Source of the DNA: Hypomesus transpacificus
Taxonomy: Eukaryota; Chordata; Actinopteri; Osmeriformes; Osmeridae
Length of the DNA stretch: 64,000 nt
NCBI RefSeq assembly: GCF_021917145.1
Contig: NC_061065.1
Coordinates: 14,228,394 to 14,292,393, forward strand
Reading direction: 5' to 3'
The notes under the pieces are model-generated. The model was not told the DNA's origin. It saw nothing but the letters and a program-made list of their open reading frames with translations, and did not search any database. A program made the position numbers and the translations under genes. Shown here one piece after another: positions 1 to 11,939 of the stretch (its first letter is position 1; each line of letters starts with the position of its first letter).

Positions 1-1526
<1,526 letters not shown>

Positions 1527-1999
1527 TACCTATGAGGACCTGTGGCATAGCAGAGTGGTGGACAGTAGGTATGTACCTGTGAGGACCTGTGGGGAGGCAG
1601 AGTGGGGGACAGTAGGTGTGTACCTGTGAGGACCTGTGGCGTAGCAGAGTGGGGGACAGTAGGTGTGTACCTGTGAGGACCTGTGGGGAGGCAGAGTGGT
1701 GGACAGTAGGTATGTACCTGTGAGGACCTGTGGGGAGGCAGAGTGGGGGACAGTAGGTGTGTACCTGTGAGGACCTGTGGCGTAGCAGAGTGGGGGACAG
1801 TGGGTGTGTACCTGTGAGGACTTGTGGGGAGGCAGAGTGGGGGACAGTAGGTGTGTACCTGTGAGGACCTGTGGGGAGGCAGAGTGGGGGACAGTAGGTG
1901 TGTACCTGTGAGGACCTGTGGTGTAGCAGAGTGGGGGACGGTAGGTATGTACCTGTGAGGACCTGTGGGGAGGCAGAGTGGGGGACGGTAGGTGTGTAC
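1527..1999 (-). repeat. 47-bp minisatellite made of copied scml4 exon-intron boundaries
   Basis: The motif TACCTGTGAGGACCTGTGG (plus strand) recurs at 1527, 1574, 1621, 1668, 1715, 1762, 1809, 1856, 1903, 1950 and 1997, a spacing of exactly 47 bp. The copy at 1997 is the real 3' end of the scml4 exon and its donor; the ten others lie in the intron. Each unit carries, in gene sense, the last bases of the exon, the CAG/GTAC donor and the start of the intron. Two unit types exist (GTAGCAG-like and GGAGGCAG-like); from the exon outward they run A B A B B A B B A B A. Because 47 is not a multiple of three, the frame changes in each unit. Confidence 0.95.
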
Positions 2000-2129
2000 C
2001 TGTGAGGACCTGTGGCGTAGCAGAGTGGGGGACGGTAGCAGCGTCCTGGGGGATGGAGCTCATGTCTGGCTCTGGCGTGCTGCTGGTCGGAGAGTTGGCC
2101 AACGATGTCATCACCATCCGCGGTTTCAG
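2000..2129 (-). CDS. scml4: scml4 exon with TPEPD / PQDAAT block
   Basis: In gene sense the exon starts after GTGTACAG at 2130 and ends at the donor CAG/GTAC between 2000 and 1999. It encodes LKPRMVMTSLANSPTSSTPE followed by PDMSSIPQDAATVP, a linker conserved in SCML4 and SCMH1, and ends in phase 1, as expected for joining to the Val-Cys start of the next family exon. Its last 40 bases are the source of the adjacent minisatellite, so the true donor is the first of eleven near-identical donors. Confidence 0.88.
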
Positions 2130-5100
2130 CTGTACACACACACAAAGCATCAGTGTACATTAACGCCCACCCTTTTAGGAAAGTGACAAGCCTCGTGATT
2201 GCGCTGAAATAACACAGTCTCGCACCATTAGCCTTTTCTGAGGCCAAAAATAAACATTCGTAAAGCCCCTGACCAGTCCTCTTCATTCCACACACCTTAA
2301 AGCCAGGCTTCCTGCCTCTCTTCTTGGGCACTTTGGGGGATAAGAGGGGCTCTGGGTAGTGGCTCTGGAACTCCAGCTTGCGTATGGGGGGGCGACCCCT
2401 TTTCCGCCCTGGTACCTTTCCACTGGGGCCCCCCACAAAGGCGGGGGCCATGAGAGGGGACTGCATCTCTGAAGCCTCAGACTGGATACTCATCAGACCT
2501 GGGGAGGTAGAAGAGAGAGAGGGCGGGCGGAGGTGAAACGGACGCAGAGATAAACCGAGAGAAAAGAGAAATATTTGAATTCATGCTTTTGTCTGAAACC
2601 CAAGTGAACACAGGAAGTGGCAACCAAAATTCAAACCCTGCAGATAATTTTCCATTGATAAACAAATTACCAAAACTCACTCCGCTATTTTTATTTTGCT
2701 AACCCCAAAAACCACTTCCTCTTCCGTTTACAACATTTAGTTGAGAGGCTTCAATATGCCTGAGGCAGTAGAAGGGTAAAACTGTAATAGTACCTTTCAA
2801 TAATAAAAAAGGGTTATTGAGGTCCAACAGTGTTTTTAGTGTAAATAGTTATGGATTGGTTCTGATTGTGTCCTACTAATACTGTAGCAACAGACAAAAC
2901 CACATCAAGCTCACCTTATATGCTGTGCCCCTCCCCCACTCTAACACTATATCCCCTCCCTCCCAGCTGTGTAGACTGCCCTAAATATGATTACAGACAC
3001 ACACACACACACACACACACACACTCAGACGTCTGCCTCATTCATTCATCCATCTCACCCGTCTAGGTACTATTATAATTCCTAGGTCTCAGGTTCATAT
3101 CAAGCCCGGTGCAGCACTTTGGATAAAGGCGTCTGCTAGCCTTTAATTAAATAGAGGCTATATGTCATATTGTCTATCATCTATAGCTATAAACTGCTAC
3201 ACATACTCCATGTGCTTCTATCTCTCTCTTTCTTTCTCTCTCTCGAAGCTAGATATAGGCTCTGGGACTGAACGAGTCCGTCTAACCGCGGAGCAATGAG
3301 TTTCCATGACGATTAATTTAGACGCCCGCATGACCAAAGCACAGAGCCCTGATGTGTAAGATTGCAAAGTGTAGATCAAGCGGAGGTGTTTGTGTACGAT
3401 AGAGACTGGGCAAGAAAGAGAGAGGGGGAGAGAGAGGGGGAGAGAGAGAGGGAGAGAGAGAGAGGGAAACAGATTTATTTGCAGCATTGTGCATCATGTG
3501 ACGCACACGTCTTCCTTCCTCTCCTCCTCAACCATAAAACCAAGCTAAAATCACGTCTATTTCAAATGAATAATCAACGACTTACCATACATACAACCTC
3601 CGTTGACTTTTGATCCCAATCTCAAAGATGCAGCAATAGTCCTTTTATATCACAATATCCTTTGTGGTACAGTGTATCCGAGAGGCCGTACAGAGAGCAC
3701 CTACTCCCGGCCTGTACAGCTCCACACTGCTGATGCACCGGCAGCACCCCCCCCCCCCCCCCTCCTCCTCTCTCTCTCCTCCCCCCTACACCATCATTTC
3801 CGTAGTCATAGAAACACGTCTCTAACATCCCGCAGCAGCCGTCTGAGAGCGGGTGGTGTGTGCGACACGACCTGTCGAATCGTAATTACTGTTATCCTAC
3901 AGCTGCCATTTATTTATTTTATTTTCATTTCACTTCTATGTGCACAGAACGCTTTGCTATGCTACAGGACAGTGGATGGTAGTTCCACTGTTAAGCATGC
4001 CCATGAGTGCTGGTTCACTCAAGGATACAAACATCTAGGCCTGTTATTTTTTTTGAAATTATTATTATGTTTTCAAATGGTCTTGTTTGTAGTGGACGTG
4101 GTGTAGGGTGGGCTACGTCAAATGAAACCAATCCGGAAGGAACGCATCAGGAAATTATTAGCGAACCCCTGTGTTATAAATATATTTCCTTCTCAAATAA
4201 GACTCGGGACCAGTCCATAAAACACCCCCAAAAACAGTCAAACTAACTCCCCGCCTCACACACTAAAGGCTGTAGTTGCGCTCCCTCGTTCCCACTATCG
4301 ATTAGTTACGCTGCAGTTGCTATGCCGACGCCGCCCCCGCATGAAAAGAGCCACTTTCTCGGTTTTTAACTCTCAATCAGAGGAAGGTTAAAACCACAAA
4401 GAGGGGATCAAATGCTGTCACACACACGTGCCTCTAGCGAAGTGTAAGCAGATTTGTCAATAGCCATGTGTAATGCGCAGACGGGCTCGCTCACAAGCTC
4501 CAAGTCTATTTTCTGGGGTAGGGACAGGGGCGATTCTAGGATCAGACTGTTAGTGGTGCTCAGCCCCCAATGAGAATGTTACATGAATGCAGTACAGTGC
4601 CTTGCAAAAGTGCTAAACCCCCTTGCTAATAAATCCCTAATTTCAGTGGATAACAATGAATTCATTTATGTATTATTTTGCAAAATATTGATTGAATGAA
4701 TGAAAAAACTAAGGATGTCCCTTTCTTCATGAACTACCAGCATCAAATGATAATTATAATATATATATATATATTTTTTTTAATTCTTCTTTTTTTTTGG
4801 GTGCTGAGATTACATTTAGGGGTGCTTGAGTAGCCCTAAAAAGGGTCTAAAATTGCCACTGGGTAGGGACAAAGCAATGGGCACGTAATGCTTCACTCTG
4901 CGGAAACCTACAATAAAGTCAGATAAATATAGTATATAATATAGAGTGGCAACTATTGTAGAAAATCGTAGGCCTACATAGTGGAAGCACAGGTTCAAAC
5001 GGACTGACGATTTGGTTCAACATGGTCTGGAGAACAGGGGGTGCGAGTTAAGGGGCGGCCTCGCACAGACGTCCTCTGACTCACACACACACACATGCAT

Positions 5101-6110
5101 GCATAACTACCACCTACAGTCTGGTGTGACAGTGAGTCTTAGAGCTATAGCGTTAGTCCAGAGGGGCCCATCTGGCCAGTCTGAAGGAATTCATAAATCA
5201 TACTAGTAATTACACTCATAGATTAATCCTGCCCAATACTCAATCGCCTCTATGCAATTATACCAGAAAGAGAGAGAGAGAGAGAGAGAGAGATACAGAT
5301 CTTGCCGTTAAGGTAGACAAGAGAGCCTGAAGTCAGAAAAGAGGGGCTACAAGAGTCAGAAGGAGAGAGATACCCCCTTTTATCATAAATTGTAGTGTTT
5401 ATATGAATGTGTTTCGCCCAATCTGATGAACTGCAGCCGCCTACAATATGAGAGACTAGTCTGTTTCAGATTATTCTTTTGCACACTATTTTGTTTGAAT
5501 CTATTTTGTTGCAGAATACTTTGTTGCAGACTACAGGATGATTTCACCTCTGTAGATGAGGGAGGAAGTAAACACCTTGTGCTAATGTACATCTCTAAAT
5601 GGCACACCTACAAACATGTATGCACACACACAGATGCAGACAGACACACAAACACACACACACGAACACATGAACACAAACAACATTAAACAATGGCAGT
5701 TTAATCTGTGAGCCTACGGATTGGGGCTGGTAGATGTGTGTGCGTGTGTGCACTAAATGGAAGTAACAATGTAACAAACACCCCTGAATGTATTTACGGC
5801 TCAGGCAGGGCGTCTCTATGGTAACAGACAGTGAAATCTGATCCTGCGCCATAGTCACATGACCAGGTGATAATAAATAAACGCATAAAATACAACGCTG
5901 TGTGTGCATTAACACTTTGCTGAGGCACGGCCTGCCTCTGCCTCTGCCTCTGCCTCACTCTCTCAGCCCCTCCAGCACCAACGCTACTGACGACACCGTC
6001 AGTGCAGAGGGATGGAGCAAAAAGGTGTCTTATTCTGAGTACAAAGGAAAATAACAAAGACAAATACTAAACACCTGGAGACACACATGAATCCATTCAC
6101 TTACCTATGC

Positions 6111-6148
<38 letters not shown>

Positions 6149-6458
6149 TTTCCTGTTCTCACTACATTGAAAATAAAGTTGCATCCAAAGCGCCATGCTG
6201 CTTACTGTTGGAGCAGGTGGGCGGGGCTCTGTCCCGCAGTCGCCGCCCAATGGGCTCGCTCTCCGCCTCGCTCTCCAGGTCGACCAGGTGCCAACAGCCG
6301 CGCCCTTGGTCGTCACGGCGATCCAGCCGCAGCCTGAGCCGGACGCTCCGCACGCCCAGGACACCGGTGGGTAACCAGGCAACGGGGGGATGCTCCAGGT
6401 CCCTGCCTCCTCTCAGCCTCATGGCCTCAGAGCCCCGCCCAGTATGAAATACATCCCA
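2000..6458 (-). CDS. scml4: scml4, Scm-like Polycomb group protein 4 (partial, three exons)
   Basis: Exons in transcript order are 6206-6458, 2296-2498 and 2000-2129, about 195 codons. Junction phases fit: the first ends after one codon base, the second starts with two, and the third starts in phase 0. Encoded in order are a diverged MBT repeat, GRKRGRPP and KKRGRKPG AT-hook-like motifs, then a STPEPDMSSIPQDAATVP block. Scm family proteins bind chromatin in the nucleus in Polycomb repression. The last two blocks match SCML4/SCMH1 and fit SCML4 best, and human SCML4 neighbours SEC63 as here. Missing are the RBS region and C-terminal SAM domain (left of the window) and any exon before the MBT exon. 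Joining of the MBT exon is inferred from phase and homology. A shorter product could start at the ATG at 2493. Confidence 0.8.
2296..2498 (-). CDS. scml4: scml4 AT-hook exon
   Basis: A polypyrimidine acceptor (CTACCTCCCCAG) precedes 2498 and the donor AAG/GTGTGT follows 2296. It encodes KVPGRKRGRPPIRKLEF and, about 20 residues on, KVPKKRGRKPGFK, two basic GRP-type AT-hook motifs with the spacing seen in SCML4. An ATG at 2493, five bases into the exon, could serve as start if the upstream MBT exon is skipped. The human protein starts close to this position. Confidence 0.88.
2499..6205. other. scml4 intron
   Basis: No exon is recognised in 3.7 kb. Contents are a (CA)n at 2997-3025, a GA-rich tract around 3415-3470, a poly-C run near 3748-3764, a hAT-type MITE at 4525-4861, a short (GA)n at 5267-5293, and an A31 run at 6116-6146. 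A fragment at about 3110-3140 reads like a decayed SINE/LINE tail (TTTGGATAAAGGCGTCTGCTAG). Confidence 0.6.
4525..4861. mobile_element. non-autonomous hAT-type MITE with 8-bp target site duplication
   Basis: The element is 337 bp long. It starts CAGGGGCGATTCTAG and ends, read in reverse complement, CAGTGGCAATTTTAG; these imperfect terminal inverted repeats start with CAG as in hAT elements. It is flanked on both sides by the identical 8-mer GGTAGGGA (4517-4524 and 4862-4869), the target duplication length typical of hAT. There is no transposase reading frame, so it must have moved in trans. The interior is AT-rich and contains CAGTGCCTTGCAAAAGTG, which resembles a Tc1-like terminal repeat and could be a nested fragment. 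Confidence 0.85.
6206..6458 (-). CDS. scml4: Diverged MBT-repeat exon, probably scml4
   Basis: Acceptor CCGTCCTCCAG precedes 6458 and donor ACA/GTAAGC follows 6206. The 84-codon open frame aligns with the first MBT repeat of Scm proteins. AMRLRGGRDLEHP stands where Scm has its GMKLEARDP-type segment, VRLRLRLD matches the LRLRLDG strand, and WHLVDLESEAESEPIG matches WRLVDSxxIQPIG. It ends in phase 1, exactly what the AT-hook exon at 2498 needs. The aromatic segment between LRLRLD and WHLVD is DDQGRGC rather than DNxNDF, so methyl-lysine binding is doubtful. Known human SCML4 lacks MBT repeats. An isolated relic of a neighbouring Scm paralogue is the alternative. Confidence 0.68.
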
Positions 6459-6999
6459 CTGGAGGACGGGGGGGAGAGAGAGGGAGGGAGGGAGGGATGG
6501 GGAGAGAGAGTAGAGGAGGGGGGGGGGTTGAGGGGGGGGGGAGTAAGAAGCAGGGACAGGGAAGACAGAGGGTGAGAGGTGAAAAAACGGAGGGAAGAAG
6601 AGGGAGCAATGCAGACGGGTGGAAGAGGAAGGAAAGAAGATTCACAGGAAGGCATCTCTGTTCGAGCGGTCGTCATCGGCTGCTGCAACGGGTTAGACTG
6701 CACTTCACAAACTCCTTTCACTCCCAGACTGCAGGTGATGCGCATGGGTTAAAAGTCTAGTCAGTACCCGCAGCACAAGTCTGGGTGGTAGGACATTCTG
6801 TACCATGCACACGCACGCACACACACACGTACACACACATGTACACGCGTACACACACGTAGGCACACACACTGCTAATCCCCCTTCACTCATCATCTAC
6901 CAACCCATTGTTCACGTCTCATCATTAATCATCTTTCTCCTAAATTAATTTCAGCCCTTTGCCTCCTTTCTGACTCCTGCCCCTGAAGGAAATGACTTT

Positions 7000-7083
<84 letters not shown>

Positions 7084-7852
7084 GAGAGAGAGAGAGAGTT
7101 GTGCTGGCGTGTGCTTAATGTTGAAGTGTGTATGTGTGACTTTTACTATGAAAAGGAAGAGGAGAATGCGGAGAAACCAGTTAAAAATACATCAATGTGA
7201 AGATCTAAAGCATAGATGGCAGGATGTAAGGAACAAAAACAGGGTCAAGGATATGGGGAGGGCCAGGGACAGAGGGGAGGGACCAGAGAGAAAGAAAGAG
7301 GTGAGAGTGCGTGACAGATGAAATGCCCATAAAAGAGCAACAAGGAAAGAGTCAACTTAAGGCTTTTGGAAAAGAAGACCAGACAACAAGGATGAAACCA
7401 CATCCAGATCGGACTTACGTTTCTAACGCTGAAAACATACAGATGTTCTAATTATGCAACTATGTAAGGAATCTCAAATATGTAGTTTAATGTGTAGTTT
7501 AATGTGATATATAACATATACTTTATGCAGTATGTATATATACAGTAAATACATTGTGTATATATATATGGGTGTATATATGTATACATCACATTAAAGT
7601 GTAACTAACTAAATATAGCAGAAACCTCCAGCAAACTACGCAAAAAGGGAAAATGTGATTTTTTTCCCCACCAAGGTACAAGGAAAACCTGGAGGCTACT
7701 TCAACCACAGAAAAAGATGAGCCTAGATTTGATTTGTTTAAATTGTGAGAACCAGTCAGGAGGTCACAGAAGGGGGGTTTGGGAAACTTACGCACACCAG
7801 GATTTGATTAGTTTCTCATAAATAAATTACTGCTTGAGGGACAACAAAGAAC

Positions 7853-7885
<33 letters not shown>

Positions 7886-10800
7886 GGGATCACATACTAA
7901 ACAAAATCCTCAAAAATGTCCCTCATTTGCCATTCACCCCCCAACCCCCCCCCCCCCCCCTCACCACCACCACCACCCCCCCCACCGCCACCACCTCCTC
8001 CAGGAGAACATGTGAATGTGCTGGAGCCCTGCAGTGACAGAAGTCAAATTTCAGGACAGATTGAGCTCACCTGCGGAGAGAGGGAGTGGGTTGAATGGAG
8101 GGAATTGATTGTGACAACAACACTGTACTTTGTGTGTATGTGTATGGGTGTGTGTGTGTGTGCCCAACGAAAAGGACTGTACAGCGAAAGAGACCAGAAA
8201 ACCACCAGAAAACCAACCAAATACAAACAATGTTGAATTAAATGGAGTAGTTAACTGCTGCCAGCCACGTGATCCTAAGGGTACTCCACTCATGCTCTGA
8301 GCACACGGTTGTCAGGCTGCGGGGATCTCAGGAGGAACTGGGCCATGTGGTTTGGATTTTGAAGTCTTTGGGGTACAGTGTTGCTGCATAAACATATCCG
8401 GCCATTTGGACAGAAACGCGTAGACTGTAACATGTACGCGATGAGGCCACGTTAGACCCTTGCGCGCACACACACAGAAACGCACATCAGCACGCAAAAC
8501 ACCTGAGTATGCAAGCACGCACGCACACAAGAGAAATTCATCAAACAGGCAGGGCCATATGCTTATTTGATAAGTCCTAAAGAGATACTTCAGGTCAATA
8601 TCCACTACACGAGAACTACACAATGACCTACCAGGCAGTTAATAGACTAAATAATGAACATGCAATTGCCCTTCGTTCTAAAGCACCAGCCTATTCATGG
8701 TACATTAAATTAGGCTACATCTTCTACGTCATGTCAGCAAATATGCATGAAATGTGCTAAAGAAAAAATTGTAAGTGTTATTTTACCTTGTCGATGGAGG
8801 ACTTATTAGTAAGGAAAACAAATAATCGCCATGAGATAACGACTCGCTGGAACAGGCACGGGACTCCAAGCAGGTTCCACCCCTATAGATGCGGCAGAAA
8901 GTAAGCACCGTGGGCCGAGGTTTTGCCAGCAACAATCGAAGTCGTGTTGATCTGAAGCGGTAAATCTACCAAGTTCTCTCGAACTCTTGGGATCTAATTA
9001 GCGGTTATGTCTTCGAGGGTTAGTGGGCGCAATAATATCAGTATCCATGGTTGTGGAAATGGAGGAGAAGCCGATGAATGTTTCAGTTTCCCGTTGTAGC
9101 CTCTTTAATGTTGCAATTCGCATTCGCACCTGCATTCAGTCGAGTGAACGCATTGTAAATAAATAAAATAAGACTTGATTTTGAGTGGTTCCGTCTCAGC
9201 TAAGAATGTATTGGTTATGTGGGAGCGAAATCTTTTCATTTAAGATGGAATGGCACATTCAGCAGATATGTCAGCGGTTCTATGTTAAACTAAAACGGTA
9301 AACGAACTGGTTGGGAAAATATTTTCCTTTTAATTGCCATGGCCTATGGGAATCCCTAGCCCGGATGGAGAAAATAACCACCTAAAACCTAAAATGGTTT
9401 GACTAATTGCAAGAAAGATCCCAACACACATGAATATCTAAATTATGAAACATTAAGCTATATTTACACAAGGTTTTAATTTAAATGAAAACCCAAAACA
9501 ATCATTTTAAAAGTTTTATTTGAAATGATTTAAATACAAATAATATATTTTGTTTCCATTTACAATGACAGTTCCGTTGTAAACAAAAGTGGCAGATAGA
9601 TTAATTGGGTAGTTTCCCCCACCGTGCTGTCGGTCCAGGTTTATAACGGGAGATGTTGCGTGTTTAACCTTTCTGCATTTTTTTCCACACAGCGTTAACG
9701 CTGATGCTACATTCTAGTGCAGACAGATCAATTCTCAGGAGTAGATTTTATGTACCCCCCAATTGGCCCACCTGGTTTAAAAACATTAGGCTTACAGTGT
9801 GCCTGTTGTCTGTGGTGGAAAGCATGCAATCAGTCTCTCCGTCATGGATTAGGCCGTTTGCAAAAGAAAAATAAGAAAACCATCTACAAATCTTTGAGTA
9901 AAGTTATTCATATTTACCTCCAGAGAAAAGGGTTAGGAAAGTACAACAGAGCAACGCATGAGGAAGCTCTGGTATTTGTAATTGACAAGTCCAATCTGTT
10001 ACAACAAAAACAGATTGGTTGCTAGTTTCTATCCCAGTCCTGCTAATAATTGGAAGCCAGTTTCTCTGCGTCATTGTTGCCTTATCGTAGCCACAAGCTT
10101 CATGTCCCCTGGCCTTCTAGGTACCCCTGGCTGTAGCGTACCAACCCAGCGGGGCCTCATCTATACTGGACACCCTTTATAAACACAGCCCAGAAAACCA
10201 CTTCCTAAAGACGAGGAGTTTAACTTCAGTTTCACCACCTTACTAGGCCATCGTGTCAATGAATTGAGAATCAGCCTTTAAAATGAATGACACTATTGCC
10301 CCAAATCCTAGTTGGTCTTCAAAACCTCAAATCCACAATCCAGTACATAATCCACAACAAAGTGTGTCACTTGTCAGTTCATTTTCTACTCTTCATAAAA
10401 TGGAAAACCAACAATAGTGTCAATTATTTTACAATACTTAGACCCCCCCCCCCCCCCCCCACATGGCCATGCCTGTGCTGCCTGCCCTCAGGTCCGCTCC
10501 TGCTCCGCAGAGGAGACTCTGCCCACACTGCCCACCACGGCACGGCTGTGCGGCCTGTTCAATACGGCCAACTCCATAACCGCACACACACACACACGCC
10601 CGTCCTTCTACGGCGTACGCTACATCGTTAGTAAGCACGAGGACCACGAGAGCGTGCGAGTCAACAACCCAACCGAAAAGGAAAGCCAAGTTACACTCGT
10701 AGCTTGGTCCTCAGACAGAGAGAGGAAGGAGAGAACAAAAAGGAAATATTTATCAGATTAAAAAAAAACACAAAAAAGAACAAAAAGAAACCCCCCCCCC

Positions 10801-11440
10801 CCCCCCCCCCCCGCCCTCGGTGCATAAAACCCCAAGGACTTTCTAAGTGAACGTGTTGGCTGTGGTATTGGGTTAGGATAAGACATGTTGGCTGTGGTAT
10901 TGGGGTAGGATAAGGCCTTGCAGTTGAACGGTGTACTCTGGAATGTGGTACGATGGAAAACAAACAGAACAGGAAGGTGTGAATACATATTGAAACTATC
11001 CGACGGCCCCATTAGACAAGAGATGCAGTACTCATCCCCTTGTGTCCGGTCAGCGAGTCAGAGACGCTCGTTATCTATTTCAGACTTCTTGATTGGTCGT
11101 AACCGATCCACCAAATACCTAATCAAGGCTCCAGTTGAATGACCTCGTCCTTTGCGTCCGATTTATGGTCGACCGAAACGGGCACTGAACAGTGGACTTT
11201 GGAGCTGAACTCCATTTAAATCAGGACAAAGATGCGAAGGTTGGTGAAGCCTACTGTTACGGATGAGACTGAACAGCGCCCCCCTGTGCCAAACGAGGTG
11301 AACTGCCTCTCATAGGAAGGACAAGCTCGGAAAAGAAGAGCTTGCGCAGCAGTTTCAGTATCCAATCGAAGCTCCTGAACACAAAATGGTGTGGTCAATT
11401 CACTAGAAATGATGGCATGATTTCAAATTAGAGGCTTTCG
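6459..11440. other. Region between scml4 MBT exon and sec63 3' end
   Basis: No exon is recognised with confidence. It holds purine tracts at 6470-6610 and 7000-7098 (GA)n, a short (GA)n at 7852-7886, poly-C runs at about 7947, 10442-10460 and 10791-10812 (C22), and AT-rich unique DNA from 8.6 to 10.4 kb. The transcription start and any first exons of scml4 should lie here. A CpG-rich 200-bp stretch at 10470-10690 stands out (see findings). An open frame of 102 codons at 9717-10025 matches nothing I recognise. Confidence 0.5.
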
Positions 11441-11446
11441 TTTATT
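11441..11446 (-). terminator. sec63: Candidate sec63 poly(A) signal
   Basis: Gene-sense AATAAA about 495 bases after the sec63 stop codon. It is the first canonical hexamer seen downstream of the stop. In gene sense a T17 run followed by a G23 run (11507-11468) lies just upstream of it. Other downstream signals are possible. Confidence 0.45.
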
Positions 11447-11469
11447 GTGTGAATGAATGTTGCAGAACC

Positions 11470-11500
<31 letters not shown>

Positions 11501-11939
11501 AAAAAAACTTCCCACACAGGTTCTGTCCAGTGTGTGAAAAACGCATACACACACATTCCCATACGAGACATGCACACAGGTGCATTCACACACACTCTCC
11601 CCAAACAAAGACCATCCATTCATGAATTCAAACTCACACACACACACACACACAGGCCTGGGTATATACTCATAGATTGTTCTTCTAAGTCAAAAAGGTG
11701 ACAGAGTGATTCTATAAGAGGTCTCTGTACAAAAGAGGTGTGTAAAGACGGCGCGGGGGCTGGGGTCGGAGGTGGGCGGGGCGGGTGTGGTCACAGTCCA
11801 TGTCGTCAGAAGATCGCCTCTTGAACTGTCCCCTTGGGAGGGGGGGGGGGGGGGTCGGGCACTGCTGTTCCTCTCCTGGGCCCTTCCGAGTGCTGGGGGA
11901 GGGGGGGGGGGAGGGGGCGGGGCCTGTGCGTCCGTGGGT
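11447..11939 (-). other. sec63: sec63 3' untranslated region
   Basis: Sequence between the stop codon at 11940-11942 and the first AATAAA. It contains a C23-A17 double homopolymer on the plus strand at 11468-11507, short CA repeats at 11540-11655 and G-rich stretches at 11838-11915. It has no coding content. Confidence 0.5.
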
